DNA of 64,000 nucleotides, from assembly GCA_021234155.1 (NCBI GenBank), contig JAJEKV010000005.1:16538089-16602088 (forward strand). The letters run 5' to 3'. Position numbers and translations under genes: made by a program. This DNA comes from Isoetes taiwanensis. Taxonomy: Eukaryota > Streptophyta > Lycopodiopsida > Isoetales > Isoetaceae. Below are positions 35,033 through 47,640 of this stretch, piece after piece (within the stretch, counting starts at the first letter, position 1; every line of letters begins with the position of its first letter). A model generated the notes under the pieces. The model was not told the origin of the DNA. It searched no databases and saw only the letters and a program-made list of their open reading frames with translations.

Positions 35033-37644
35033 ATGGCTTTTCTTAAAAATTCTAAAAAGGAAAAAAACTCTAAAACCCTAAATATCAGTCCCATTTCAAT
35101 TCTGCACCAGTTTATGCTGCTTACTCCCGCTCAAAGAGGTGATCTCCTTCTTCAATTGGGTAATTTCAACAAAGATCCCTCTGGCTTTCTTAAATTTGGT
35201 GACTTTACTGATCTAAATTACAATCTCAGCAAATGGTATACTCCCTTTGTTTGATGACAATGGTGTTCTTATGCAAGCTGTAAGAAGGCTTGCAGCCCAA
35301 ATCCACTCTGATCTGAACCTGCAAATGAACTCGACCGCCTCAAATGGATGACCCCGCCATCTGGCTATGCTTTCAAAGGTATGAAATTTCAATCACCTTT
35401 GATTGCTTCTAGAATCCAAGTTCTTCAAAACAATGTTGTTATTGTTAAAGTTGATAGTGTCGACCTGAAAATTGAAAGGATGTGGGATCAACTTCTCAAA
35501 TTGCATAAAGGATTCATTATCAATTCCATTTACTAGCTCAATTATCCCTATATCATGATTGAGTGTGGTAACTCCAGAACTGCAAATTACTTCCTCAATA
35601 ATGGCAGGGTTATATGTGATTCTTTTCAATTATGGAGTCCAAATATGCCATTAGTCTTGGGAGATTATGCATTGCCTCAACTCCATCAATGGCTTAAATT
35701 CCATCTATTGGCAAGAAGAATGTTTCTCTTCTATTTTTAATTCCTTGGGAACATATATTGCCACAGATTTTTCCCCATACAGGCCTCCCAAATGCTATGT
35801 CCAAATTGACCTCCAAAACTATGTCAACTTCCATTTCCTTCATTGATTACTTTGGCTCCCTTCAATTAAGATGGATTGGTCTTCCATGTATTTGCCTGAA
35901 ATGCAATTCTAGACATCTTGTTTACACAGGCTACTCTCAAGGTTTTAATCATTCTATAGAATGCAAGGATACTCTTGTCAATAAGCAAGCTGACAAACAA
36001 GCAGATAGTGGACAATTCACAATTATGGATCAGCTTGGTAATGAGTCTAGTTCCAAACAGAAAAACCATGAAGAGAATACTGAAGAAAATACTTTGTATC
36101 CAAGATAAAGTAGAAATATAAATGGCAGTTTTTAAAAGGATTCAGAGGAAGAAGCAATGAAACATGAGAAGGAAAACAACAAGGTTGAATGGGATCTCAA
36201 GGAGCAGTCATCTGGATTTTCCTCCCTAACACAACCCCCTGTTAAAATCTTTGTTCTTAACAGGGGAATTGGGTCCAGGGGTCTTGTTGGTACATCGACC
36301 AATAATAAGAAAGGCATGCAAGCCAACTACAAAAGTGTGGCAACTAAGAATAATTCCAATATCCTCAGAAACATAAAACACAACAGAAGATTATTAACGG
36401 GAAAGGCTCCTATGGTTGTTGATATTTCTGCTCTTCACAATACATAACAATTAAGGGAATCAACTATAGTCTATTGGGATGAAAAACCCCAATAAAGATC
36501 TAACTTCAAGGGAAAATGAAGAGCTTCCAACAATGGAGAATGAGATTCCATTAATTATAGAAAAGAAAAGCGAAAAAGGCGACTTGATTATTTCAAAGCC
36601 ATCAAACGAGCTTCAGCAGATATCTTCTAGAACATCTGAAAATTCTAATAAACAGATTTCTTCTTCAAAAGCAAAGGGCATTAATGACAACACAATTAAC
36701 ATCAACACTGCAAATGGTTTCCCAGAAAAGGTTCTCTGCTCCAATAATTTCAACATTTTAACTGACTTAAATGATGATTTTTGTGCAGATACAGATGAGC
36801 CAAAGGCTTTGTATATCGAATTCAATACTCCTGTTGTAACTTCTAAGTGTATGAACTCGGCCATACCTTCCATTATTCAACCATTACCTGACCTCATTGA
36901 CCTCCCCTCTGAACCTCAATCTCACCTCAATACTCCCATTGACATGAATCAAGTGTGTGTTTCCCAAGATATTGCACTCCAAGTGGCTGAATTGCAGGAA
37001 GAGCTAGAAGGACAAGCAAAAAATGACACTATTAATATTGTGAACAATGCTCAGTTGGACAGCACCACAAGTTTGAATAGAACATTTGACACATATTATG
37101 AAATTAGAGATCACACTAACCAAGCAGAGAATTCGAGAAGTGAATCAGATACACACTCATGATACTAAAACACACTCATGATACTAAAACAGAGATGGTT
37201 CCTAACACTCAAGGCATGTCCATTCTAAATAACAATCCATGCTGCAATGAGGCTCAACAATTGGAAAAGCTTAATTCCAGGCAAGATCTTACTTCTCCTC
37301 CCTCAAAAAATCTAGATATTAATAATTCTCATATTTCTAAAATGTTTGACTGTTGTAAATCTAAATTTTGGGAATGTTGTCATGATTCTGGCCCTATAGA
37401 AAATATCAAAGAGAATGTAAACCCTAACTTAGATTGGGAAGAGGATGTTTTCTTTGACAAGGTCCTTGACTGTGAGTTGGATTGTGATCCGGATCTCAGC
37501 AATATAGTTGCACCTATGGATAAGTCCAAAAATATAAAATCCAAAAAACTCTCTCAAAAAAAAAAAAAAAAAAAAAAAAAGACCTTTGGGACCTCTATCA
37601 ACACCAGAAATAGATCAAATAGAAAGACAAGAAGTCACTCCTAA
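35033..37644 (+). pseudogene. LINE ORF1 (RNA-binding, zinc-knuckle protein), disrupted
   Basis: Starts MAFLKNSKKEKNSKTLNIS after a T/C-rich leader. Frame breaks occur near 35,255, 35,540, 35,740, 36,108, 36,450 and 37,160. A central block around 35,555-35,760 resembles the DUF4283-type gag region. IGLPCICLKCNSRHLVYTG...HSIEC (35,875-35,967) gives the single CCHC-like knuckle expected of ORF1. The long polar tail (36,479-37,644) ends in a Lys tract encoded by a 25-base A-run (37,556-37,580). An intact protein would coat the LINE RNA. Confidence 0.7.
37556..37580. repeat. A25 homopolymer inside LINE ORF1
   Basis: An uninterrupted run of 25 A encoding poly-Lys in the ORF1 frame. It may be slippage expansion of an original Lys-rich tail, or the mark of an earlier A-tailed insertion. 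Confidence 0.9.
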
Positions 37645-37681
37645 TCTCTCTGATTGCATCCCTTCCTTGTTTACATCTCAT

Positions 37682-39540
37682 GAAGATCATGTCCTGGAAC
37701 TTAAGGGGGATAAAAGGACCCCTCAAGAGGAGGCATGCTATTGCACAAATTAGACAATCTAATGCAGGTATTACCTTATTGCAAGAGCTTACATTACCCT
37801 CTTTTGAGTGCTCAAACTTAGCTGATTAGATTTTACCTGGAAATTCTTCCATTTGGATTGATGCATTGGAACCTCTGGGGGCCTTTGCATTATTTGGAAA
37901 AGTTTGAATCATATCTCTCACTATAATAGTCCTTGCAGATCTTGGCAAGCTATCAGTTTCTCTTTTAAAGGTAATGATTTTGGGATTATAGATATTTATG
38001 CCTCAACTAACCAAAATCTAGAGAGATCTTATGGCCTCAAATTGACAGCTGGATTCAAGTGCAGAATATTCAATGCTGGATTTTAGCATGGGATTTTAAT
38101 AACACCCCTTCTTGGGATCTAAGAATTCCACCACTGAGAAAAATTGTTGGAACAGGCTTTTGGATAATCATTTATTTTATCATATCCCTTTCACTGCCAA
38201 ATTTACATTGTCCAATGTTTAAATGGCAAGAATAGAGTTTTCTGTGCCTCTTGATGTAATTTATGTCTCTAATTTGAATAACCCTTTCTGGGATAATTGC
38301 TTGGTCACTAGTGATGACGTACTTCCATTTCTAACCACCAGCCACAGTTCTTGTCCACCAAGCATGAGTCAATTTTCAAAAGGCAAGGTAATACTCCCTT
38401 TAAACTCAATTGCTCCCTTGACAAGTTCTGTTCAGATTTTAGAGAATTATATTCTAGCCTTCCGAGTGTTAGTGTGATTAGCAATCACCCCATGAAGGAT
38501 TTCTATGCAAACATCAAAGCTTCAAAATTCTGGATAAAAGGTTGGGCAAAAAATCTCCATAACCAAAAGCTTGAGGAAAAAAATAAATACATGCTAGAAA
38601 TCAAACAGGTTAGAATTCAGCTATAGAATGATCCTCTAAATCTTAACTTGCATCTTTTGGAAGGTAATCTAGAATTAGCCATTCAAGTCATTGAAGAGAT
38701 TGAAGCTAAGGGGGCTGCTATAAGATGCTGGATAAGGGGAATTCTAAGTTCTTTTTTCGAGTGGCCAAGAATAGAACATTAAAATCTAATATCTCCTCTG
38801 TTGTCAATGATCAAGATGTTGTTCTAGATACTCTTTCTGACATCTCTTCTTACTTGACAAAAAATTTAGAGACTCATTTTCTGTCAATACTAGATTTGCC
38901 AACAATTACACAAAGAATTCTTCTAATCCTTCCAAAGCTGATGAGTTTATCAAGATGGTCGATGCACTGCCTAAACCTGTGATCTCTCCTATGAAGAATA
39001 ATCTGAGTGATCTTCCTAATGAATCTGAGGTTTTATCTACTCTTAAATCTTTTGCAAAAGGCAAGAGCCTGGATCCCGATGGCATACCCAGAATTTTATT
39101 TGCAATAGAGTTAATCCTATTTCTCCAAATATTACTACCACGAGGAAAGGCGTATTTCTATGTAAATTTGCTACTCTTTTGATGGCTACTTCCCTCGTGG
39201 TAATAGACCCATCAGAGGGCTTTGGATTGGGGAAAACACACCTTCTTCACCAACCTTCACCACCACTTTTCCTATCTGAATACCTACAAGTTCTGACAAA
39301 TCATATTTTATTATGGCTACATCGTGGCTTGAAGACATCTCAGGACCTAAGCTTATGCTAGTCCTAAATTTTCAATGGTGGAAATATTCGAGACAATTAC
39401 TACTCCTTTTACTAATATGCTGCTCAAATATAATGTTATCTCCTTTGTTATTACAACTCTTAAAGGAAATGGTATTTTGATTCCTTTCTGGATCATTTAC
39501 TTGTTCCTTATGTTGCTACTTTTTATTTTATAATTAATGG
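37682..39540 (+). pseudogene. LINE ORF2 (endonuclease / reverse transcriptase), broken and RT-less
   Basis: Begins about 40 bp after ORF1 with MKIMSWNLRGIKGPLKRRHA and ITLLQELTLPS, the start of an AP-type endonuclease. Further fragments follow in changing frames: FDVIYVSNLNNPFW-like (38,240), an NQKLEEKNKYMLEIKQVRIQ coiled stretch (38,570), and the pre-RT block NESEVLSTLKSFAKGKSLDP (39,018-39,078). The catalytic palm with its xxDD box is not found. This copy cannot be active. Confidence 0.7.
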
Positions 39541-39570
39541 AAAAGATATCTCACTCTCAAAGAAAAAAAA

Positions 39571-40589
39571 CACTGAAAACTTGGGCTGCTCTTCCTAATA
39601 ATGTCCGTTGTGTGCTCTATGAGATCCCGGGTGGGATGTAGGCCATAGAGCATATGGGGAGGACGAGGAGGAGGTACTGGGATGATAGATGCAGCCTGGG
39701 GGGGATGAAGATGTGAACTTTGTGGATGTTGAGGAGGAAGACTATAGGCCTATTGCTCCCACTGATGAAGTGGGCGCTGATTTTATTGCATTAGACCTGG
39801 CTGATTACACTATGGCTGTGGGCTGATTTTGTTTTCTGGAAATTACTGTCTATATGATTTCTGTTATGGTTAGTATAGTAGATTTGAGTGATTGCATATG
39901 TGTGATGCATGGGAATAGCCCCCGACCCTTTAGGGGAAGGACATGCCTATGGTTTGCACTCTGTGCGGGTTCGATTCTCCTGGCCTATTTTGTGTGATGC
40001 GACCTCTTGTTTGTTCGACGGCATGGAGGCTTTATAAGGCAGCCAACAACAGACACGTACGTCAGATATAGCTTCGAGTCAACAATCGATATTGGCTGAT
40101 TTTCCATGGTTCGGATGACCCTAAAAAATAGAGCCATATAATGTTTGACCCTGTCAAACACCTGCATGAGGGGTCCAGATCTTGCATCGTGGCATAACCT
40201 ATGGGATATGCCCCAATCTGAGGGCCCAGAATTTAGGATACAACCATCCATCAACAATCTTATACATGTTTGAGATGGGCATACTACAATATTTCTTTTC
40301 ATCATCATTGAAAGAACGTTTATATAGTATCTACGCCCATGTATATTTAAATATGATGCTATCTATACATGGTATCTTGAATGGGAGTTCTTGCAAATAT
40401 ATATCAAGTTAAATAAGTTCTTTACTTATTTTCGCCATAAATCAAATTTGAAGTTAAAAATGTGATGAAAGCCTCATACCTATTCAACAACATATGCTAA
40501 GTACAAAAAACTAAATTTAAACAATGCTTAAAAGAAACTACTCAAAAAATACTTCAACTTAGACTTAGCCTTCATGAAATGTAATTGCA
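39571..40589. other. Stretch between LINE and copia element
   Basis: On the plus strand, 39,690-39,825 reads EDVNFVDVEEEDYRPIAPTD...FIALDLADYTMAVG before a stop, an acidic protein-like C-terminus of unknown origin. The remainder has short frames only. The 3' LTR of the copia element would be expected near 40,100-40,560, but nothing here matches the preserved part of its 5' LTR, so the LTR is probably lost. Confidence 0.4.
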
Positions 40590-41459
40590 TCAAACTGGAA
40601 TCATCTCCAACTCTTCAATACATTTATGGAATCTTTTCTTCGGAAGTGGTTTAGTGAACATATCTGATGTCATAAGATGTGCGCTGAGATGTTGGATGTC
40701 TACCTTCCCTTCATCTACTTTTTCTCTGCTAAAATGGAACTGAGTCTCGGTATGTTTTGCCTTAGTAAAGTTGTTGGGATACTTTACTAGGGTCATTGTT
40801 GCCTCATTGAGGATCAAAGTTGGCCCTGCTTAGTCTACGCTTATTTCTTTCAAAAGTCTTTTGAGCACAGCTGCACAAGTTGCCATATACTTTACTAATT
40901 GTTGTAGCCTTTTGTTTTTTGTTGCACCACCAACTGACAACTCCCCCTTACAGTTGAAAACAGAAGCCAATGCGAGATTTTCGAGTAGCAATCTCTCCTG
41001 CATGATCAGCATCAAGATGACCAGATAAAAGAAGTGTGCTAGAATATGTACCTTGGCAACAAATCCCGAGCTGAGGAATGGCTTTGAGGTACCTAAGGAT
41101 GCGTTTCACAACCCCGCCAAAGAAGGACCGACTTTCCATGAATTGACTTACGCAATCACACTCTCTCTCATGTCGTGACGAGTACAAACCATAAAATGCA
41201 TGAGTGAACCTATAATGCTTCGGTAGGGCACACCCAAAGTGTCTACGGTATTGTTCTTAACAGGGAATTCAAATGTTAAGGAGCAATTAACATACGGAGT
41301 GCCTACATCTCGGCATGAGTCCATCTTGCATTTATGGAGAAGAGAAGCAATACCCTTGGACTAATGAAGCTGCAATGGTGTGAGCAACTCCGGCCCCGAG
41401 AACTTGCATGCCTAAAAAAAAATACTTCAGCTCACCAAGATCTATCATGTGGAACTTTT

Positions 41460-41552
41460 TTTTTTTTTTTTGAAGAACTGTGTCATCAATATATTAAAAG
41501 AATGGTAATGTTACAAAGCAAGTGAGGAGGAAAGAGAACTGCCCCAAAGAGA
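41460..41552 (-). mobile_element. 93-bp LINE 3'-end insertion in copia RT
   Basis: An 18-bp direct repeat, CTATCATGTGGAACTTTT, flanks the insert (41,442-41,459 and 41,553-41,570). On the minus strand the insert ends with poly(A), and its remaining bases match the 3' end of the LINE at 12,032 with two differences. It is a severely 5'-truncated copy made by target-primed reverse transcription, later than the copia insertion. Confidence 0.95.
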
Positions 41553-44500
41553 CTATCATGTGGAACTTTTGAGCAAGGCTTGCCTTCATTTGCTGCATCA
41601 AGGACTCACATTGATGCTAATATAAGATCATCTATATAGAGTACAACAAGAAGAAGATTAGTGCCATGCCTCTAACATATACATTCCAATCGGCAATGCC
41701 CTCGCTAAAACCATGAGATGTAAAGAATGCATGGATAGTTTTGTGCCACAAATCGAGGGATCGCTTAAGCCCATAGATGGCCCGATTAAGTTTACAAACC
41801 TGTGCTTCTCTCCCTGGAATCTAATATCCTGGTGGTTGCTTCATGTAAACTTCACCATCAAGCTTGCCATGCAAAAATGCAGACTTCACATAGTCAAGAT
41901 CCAGGGCGACAGCCAAGGCAAGCGTAATGCGCACAGATGTGAGTCTTGCTACAGGGGTGCAAAGGTCTCATTATAGTCAATTCTAACCTTTTGTGAACAA
42001 CCTCGAGCAACTAGCCTTGCTTTATATCGAGACACCTGATTGTTTTCGTCATACTTGAGTTTGTATACCCACTTGCTAGATATGGCTCTTCTCCTTGCTG
42101 GCAAATCACACAAGGTCCACATGTGATTCTCAAGTAAGGAGTTGAACTCCTCGTCCATAGCTTGCTTCCAAGAAGGATGCTCTTGACTAGTGAGAGCGTC
42201 ATGAAGGTCTGAGGTTCTTCAGCTAAAGCAGCACTGTGGAAGACAATGTAAGAAGAACTTTTAGGCTTTTTCTTTCAAGGTAGGACAACATCCTATCCGT
42301 AACCTTGAGAGCCCTGTCAGACCTGCGTGCTGCATGCTCAGCCAATGCAACTTCGGGCTCGAATTTAGATTCAAAGGGGAGGTCAACTTCATCCATGGGA
42401 AGGTCTGCATCAAGGACTTCATCTGTATCAGAATCCGAGTCTGATGTGTCTCCATCAAGATGGAAAGATGGCAGAGGATCGAAATCCAAAGAATGGCCAC
42501 AGAAGCCAATGCTGAGCTGTGCCTGATGATCATCTTATTGGTGAGGGGAACATACAGCTTGTAGGCTTTGACAGTACAGTATCATCGTAACCTACGAACA
42601 TACACGGAATAGATCGAGCAGAAAGCTTACCATGTTTCCTTTCAGATATGGAGAGATTGGCATAGGCAGTACATCCAAAAATCGTGAGACTATCTACTGA
42701 AGGCTTGAAACCAAACCATGCTTCCTCAAAAACACAATCAGAAACAGCTTTGGTTGAAACTCGATTAATAAGAAAGACTACTGTACTAGCTACTTTAGCC
42801 CAGAACTTATAAGAAATGCCTTTAGAAAGAATCATAGAGCAAGCACATTCTAGGACAGTGCGATGTTTTTGCTCGACAATACCATTTTGCTAATATTCAT
42901 GGGCCACCGATGTTTCATGATAGATGCCTTCTCCTGTAAGGAATTCTCTAAATTCACCATTTATGAATTCTCCCCCTTGGTCATTTCTAATACATTTGAC
43001 CTTTCTTTCTTTGAAGTTTTCTGCCAGAGCTTTCCAGACTTTGAAATGACCAAATACTTCATTTTTCTTGTGCATGAAATAGATCCAATTCTTTCTAGTG
43101 AAATCATCAATGATAAGTAAGAAATACCTGGAACCTCCAATGGATTTGACTTGAGATGGGCCCCAAACATCCATATGCACCAGATCAAGAGCATTGGATG
43201 CTCAATTAACCTTGTGTTTCTTGTGGGCTTTTCTGCTGAGTTTTCCCAAAGCACAACCTTCACAAATGCCATTTGGGACTGAAACATGTCTGTAACAAAA
43301 TTTTGGTCTTTCATTTTCTTTAAGCAACTAAAAATTAGCATGCCCAAGCCTCTCATGCCATATTTGATTTGGATCAGTGCTTATTGCATTTTGAGATGGA
43401 AAGCAAGTTAACTTCCAAATCAGGGACATATAATGTCTCTTTAAGACAGATGTTGCCCGTGGGCAATTCAAGGGTTACTAGACCTTTGCCTTTAATTTTT
43501 AGTCAACACCAGGGCATGGAGCTTAGCTGGGAGATCTTCCCCATGTTCTTCAGGCAAGCCCCGAACCACAATGTTGTTATTGAAACTTTCTTCCAGGGAA
43601 ATAAAGGCATCCCTTTTTACAAGTCATATGATCGCTTACAGGAGAGTCAAGGTACCAAGTGCCTTGCGAAATTTCTGCAACCTCTCCATGATGAAGCATA
43701 TCCCATTCAGATTACACGAAAGCATCATTTTATCTGTTGTGCATCTGATCACAGTCATGGTGTTCAGATGAATCCAAACGATGCAAGCAACTAGTACATT
43801 ATGGATTCCCATGGCGCATAATAAACCACTTTGTTTCATTTTATAACTCAAATTCCTCTGCAGCAATAAAAAGCATGTGCAACAGAAACTAGTGATCCAC
43901 TGCTTGAGGAGTAATCTGATTTGCCAGATTCACTGCTATCTTCACTCTCCCGAGATGCTCTATGCCTTTGAACCTCCTCCTTCTTTTTCTTTGGTTCTTC
44001 TTTCTCTAATATCATCTGTTGGCACGCCCATTTAAGTTGGACGTGCTCACATGGACCTATTAAGTTCTTTACATTGTTATAGCTTGAAGGTAATCCTAGT
44101 AACAATGCGCCTACAATTAAATCATCCTTGATGCCCTTTTCCACTCCCTTCGCTTGAGTGTCACGCTTTGATCTTGGAGATATACTCCTCGACTAATGCA
44201 CACTTCTTTAACTTGGCAGTAAAGATTGTTGCGTACAAGTTAGCTTGCTGAGAAAAGTGCTTTCTCTTGTAAATTGCAACCAATTGATCCCAGACAACCT
44301 TAGCACTTTTGGCTGCTTTGAGCAATCATAGTGTCATCAAGGTATCGCGATCATGCGCTTCATTGCCTCTCGCTCTCTACAACCACTTTAGCGTATCTTG
44401 CTTTTCACATCGTTCTCCCTGTCTAATGCTTCAAACTTGCCTTCAGCTTAGCATTTCCTTTTGAGGTTGAGACGACAGTGGGGGATGATACCTTTGGTCG

Positions 44501-44655
44501 TGGTTCATTATTAGACACGATGTGCCATAGCCCTTTAGCTGATAGCTTCCTCCGAACTTTTATGAACCCATAGAACTCGTTAGAGTGTGATAACTTTTCG
44601 ATCCTTTCCATATCCTCTGAGTTTGATTGATGCACTTGCTCACAAGGATCGTTCT

Positions 44656-44667
44656 GCTCTGATACCA
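44656..44667 (-). other. Copia primer-binding site
   Basis: The minus strand reads TGGTATCAGAGC, complementary to the 3' end of initiator methionine tRNA and the usual plant copia primer site. It lies three bases after the LTR end TTTTGCA. Confidence 0.9.
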
Positions 44668-44708
44668 TAATGCAAAACAGAAACTGAACACGAAAAGCTC
44701 TTTTCTAT

Positions 44709-45015
44709 GGGCGCTCGTATATCGAGTCCGGGATTCGGTGTTTCTGGACATTTTGCCCCTGGTGTTTCTGGACGTCCAGAAACACCCAATGCATGCCCAT
44801 CCGCTGGTCCATGCATGCATCGATGCCCAGGACGCCCGAGGATCCATGTATCCCGGCCATCTTCAACCGCGCAACTGAACCGCGCGGTTTTTTGTCCAGA
44901 AACACCACTGATGTTTTTGAAGGCAGTTGGAGAGTTGGACGTGACACTTTTTTTTTGACTTGTAATCGTGGAAAGGTCCCCCTCAGTGACTTGTTTGTGC
45001 ACAGTGCATTCAATG
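44709..45015. repeat. Left terminal inverted repeat of the MULE
   Basis: Contains two GGTGTTTCTGGAC motifs facing one AGAAACACC motif, then the conserved GCATGC-rich block and CCGGCCATCTTCAACCGC. Similarity to the right end is strong to about 44,950 and weak to about 45,015 (GTGCATTCAATGA versus GTGCATTAAATTGA). Confidence 0.8.
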
Positions 45016-45839
45016 AATCTGGTGGTGGTATTTCCATCCCAAGGTTGGTGGGTTTCCTACCAATTCAAACTAATTGGGGATCTTTGCCGTTACCACGTAA
45101 AACCAAATCCCGGCCCTGCTCGAAAGATCCATTGGAGCCGCCGTTCCGGGCTGCATGGAGGCAGAGGATAATGGCGCCCGTAGGAGAACGTAAGGTTATA
45201 TAGAGGTTGACATTGGGTTTAATTTTAGCAAAGGTGGCAAATCTTTGTAACTTAGTAATTTTGTCTTCCGTGACTTTTTTGCATCTCCCTGCTCAAGATC
45301 CCCATCTGTATTTTCGAGACCCAATTTGCAATAGAGATAGAGCAGCATTCTGTTGTGTAACTAACCTACCCCGACAAAGAAACTATTCCAAAGGCATGCA
45401 TGCTATATCCCCACAAACATGTGGTGCAAGATTTCGCGGAAGGAAGGGGGCGTAATTTGCCGGTGCAACACCAACTTCGAGAAGCGTGGATCTCTGGGTA
45501 GAGAAGAGGATCCGCAAGAAAAGAGTCACCAAAATGCCCACCTTAAAATAACCAAGTAAGTGAATTGATTTGTCATTCGGGCCATTTGATTCATGGAATT
45601 TCAACCCAAGTGAACCGAACTTATTTCTCAAATTGTAACTTAGCTAACCGAACAACTATTTCAATTGTAGCTACTGCAGCAGCTATGGCCCCGAAGATTA
45701 TCATGAACGCTTCTGGAGGTCAAAGATAAAACAACCCGAGCCTCTAATTGTCAAGAAAAGAAGAAGAATCCTTCCTACTCAAGGAGACAGAGAAGAGGAA
45801 TGAGTATTAGGCGAGGTTGCGTGCCACTTTCAGTGAAGT
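45016..45839. other. MULE interior upstream of the transposase
   Basis: Probably the promoter and leader of the transposase gene. No clear TATA box, no frame with recognised similarity. The short frames at 45,207-45,455 and 45,383-45,631 overlap on opposite strands. Confidence 0.4.
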
Positions 45840-47640
45840 AGTTGTATTTGAGGCCTGATATATGTAAAATTACATACTACGAGATGAGGCACATTGATAA
45901 TCAAGAGAAAGTCCGCCATGGAATTGAGGATCCCCAATGCGCAAGAACAAGGCATGATGTAGCTCCATGGCTCTCAAAGGGTAAGAAGGCTTGGGCCTAC
46001 CAACATTTGCTTCATAACCACACTCCCCAAGAGGTCTTCCACAACACGAGGAACAATGGGAGATAGAAAAGAGGATGGATCCCAATGCCCCCAAGAACAG
46101 AGATGCATTCTTAGCCATGGATGATTTATATAATTTGTCCCGCAAGCTGGCTGCTGACACGTGGATGCTGCACAAGAATGTGGCCGCAAGTGTTAGGACG
46201 GGTTGATTTACATCCGTAATATGTGTTCATGTATCGAGGGAGTCCCTTTCACATTGGGCATCATCACACCGCTCCAAATGAAGATCCCGAGCATGGAAGG
46301 GGAATGTCAGAGCTTTAGATTCAACCTTCAAGACCAATGACCACCGCTACACCTTTATACCTTGCTAGTTTATGACACGATGGAAATGGTGTCCCTCAAG
46401 TGTTTGGGTTCTATCCTCTAGTGCCACCGAGGAGGACATCCATCCTTGGTTGATTGCAATGAAGAACCGCATACATAGGGAAGACCCAACTTGGGAACCT
46501 GTGATGCTTCATTGTAGATGATGCACCTGGCTGAAATCAATGCCTTGAAAGATGTTTGGGTCCAAACCAAAATTCAGTTGTGTATTTGGTATGTTCAAGA
46601 AACCGATGAAGTTGCTTTTAAAGCTCGTGGAAGAACAAGAAGGTGAGGGGGGGAAATGTTTAAGGAACTCTACGGTCATATTATGTATGCCACTAAAGTA
46701 GATATTGACCCAAGAAGGACTAGTGATTATGTGGAAGCATGCACCAAAGAGGCCAAGAAGTTGTTGGATGAATTCAAGGAAAAGTACAAGATGTGGAAGA
46801 GGGTTGTGAGGTATATGAACCGAGTTTGGACCAATAACATCACACATTGATAATTGCCACAAGGATGTATCCACATGCTAACCAAGAGACTAATGTTGGT
46901 ATAGAGTCCTACCATTCGCATATCAAGAGGAGATTAGGGGTATCCAAGCATGCCTTGAGAGGAAGGAGAATAGATTGGCTCATTTACATGCTCACAGGTG
47001 TATTACAAACTCACTTGTCCTTTGATAGGTTCATGAAGGAGTCGGGTTTAAAACCAACAAGAGACAGGAGCACATAGTTGAAACCGCCATCATAGGTGCT
47101 CGAGAACTTCCGGATGTAGTCAAGCTAGATGGCTGAACTTCAAGGAGGGAGAGCCGAGGTGTGAGTCAAAACATGGACAATCGGGATGATAACCGAGGTT
47201 TTGCCTTTTACTTAGTGGATGTTGCACATGAACATTGGTCATCATGTGATTGTCCATGGGGTATGAAAGGGAATATATGCAAGCATCAAGTCAAGGTGAT
47301 CGATGATGTCCAAGTACAAAGAGGAAGACATTCTAAGGTTTTGTGGTACTCTACATGGTTCTCGTGTCATGGTCATCCAATCTAAGGTCCTTGTCGAGGC
47401 ATATGATGACACCATGCCTTCTTGGGAAGAGGGCCATGCACGTGAGTTGCATCCGATGATGAAGAATTGGATTGTAAAATTGGGGCTGGTTTGGAGTGAA
47501 AACCCCAAGGTGTTAGAGAGCATAGAGGGGAGACAATGGCAGTCTCAAGGAGACCATTGCTAGGAGCCCCCCAGTGTATGTAATCAAGCTAGGTTCCTTT
47601 TAGCTGAACTTAGCAATAAGTCGGGCAAGGCTAAGTGAAA
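45840..47640 (+). pseudogene. MULE transposase with SWIM zinc finger, frame-shifted
   Basis: Fragments in the right order for the plant MULE transposase group: KLAADTWMLHKNVAASVR (46,140-46,195), FHIGHHHTAPNEDPEHGRG (about 46,247-46,303), LVYDT...GVPQVFGFYPL-like sequence after one shift (about 46,370-46,425), CFIVDDAP (46,506-46,527; the Asp-containing strand) and LCIWYV (46,578-46,595), equivalent to the LCxWHV motif of the DDE domain. Then NVGIESYHSHIKRRLG (about 46,890-46,935) and a CDCPWGMKGNICKH finger (about 47,244-47,286) fitting the SWIM pattern C-x-C-x8-C-x-H. Several stops and shifts make this copy non-functional. The enzyme would cut at the long inverted ends and make 9-bp target duplications. 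Confidence 0.75.

Larger units (their letters stand above)
34990..39570 (+). mobile_element. LINE (plant L1-type), ORF1 plus broken ORF2
   Basis: The element runs from a pyrimidine-rich leader before 35,033 to a short A-run at 39,563-39,570. It has ORF1 with a zinc knuckle, a 40-bp spacer, then ORF2 starting with a LINE endonuclease. Multiple stops and frame shifts break both. The reverse-transcriptase core is missing: the reading passes from the pre-RT segment SFAKGKSLDPDGIPRI (about 39,045-39,090) almost directly to 3' sequence. No target duplication was identified. The element lies immediately right of the inverted-end element at 33.8-34.8 kb. Confidence 0.8.
40590..44668 (-). pseudogene. 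Copia gag-pol polyprotein, disrupted
   Basis: Gag: DMERIEKLSHSNEFYGFIKV and AKGLWHIV near 44,620-44,500, then LLLGLPSSYNNVKNLIGPC near 44,100. Pre-integrase: IWHERLGHANF, then a C-x2-C in EGCALGKLSRKAH (43,370-43,220). Integrase core: HMDVWGPS (Asp1), LLIIDDFTRKNW (Asp2 region) and RNDQGGEFINGEF (43,177-42,900). Integrase C-terminus: EAWFGFKPSVDSLTIFGCTAY (42,740-42,640). RT: MDEEFNSLLENHMWTL and WVYKLKYDENNQVSRYKARL (42,158-42,020), then VLYIDDLIL, the YxDD box, around 41,640-41,612. RNase H end: HLSAHLMTSDMFTKPLPKKR (40,690-40,630). In an intact element this protein is cleaved into capsid and replication enzymes. Frame shifts and the nested insertions prevent that here. Confidence 0.85.
40590..44708 (-). 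mobile_element. Ty1/copia retrotransposon, decayed and twice interrupted
   Basis: On the minus strand, in order: a fragment of 5' LTR (44,708-44,671, ending TGCA), primer-binding site, gag, pre-integrase zinc region, integrase, reverse transcriptase and RNase H. Integrase before reverse transcriptase is the copia order. The reading frame has many shifts. A 93-bp LINE insertion sits in the RT region (41,460-41,552), and the LTR is cut at 44,708 by the large Mutator-like element. No polypurine tract or 3' LTR was found after the RNase H stop at 40,590. Confidence 0.85.

Noticed and set aside
39930..40000. tRNA- or SINE-like segment containing GGGTTCGATTCTCC
   Set aside because: A B-box-like motif is present, but the T-arm stem does not pair and no A box, D-arm or anticodon arm can be drawn.
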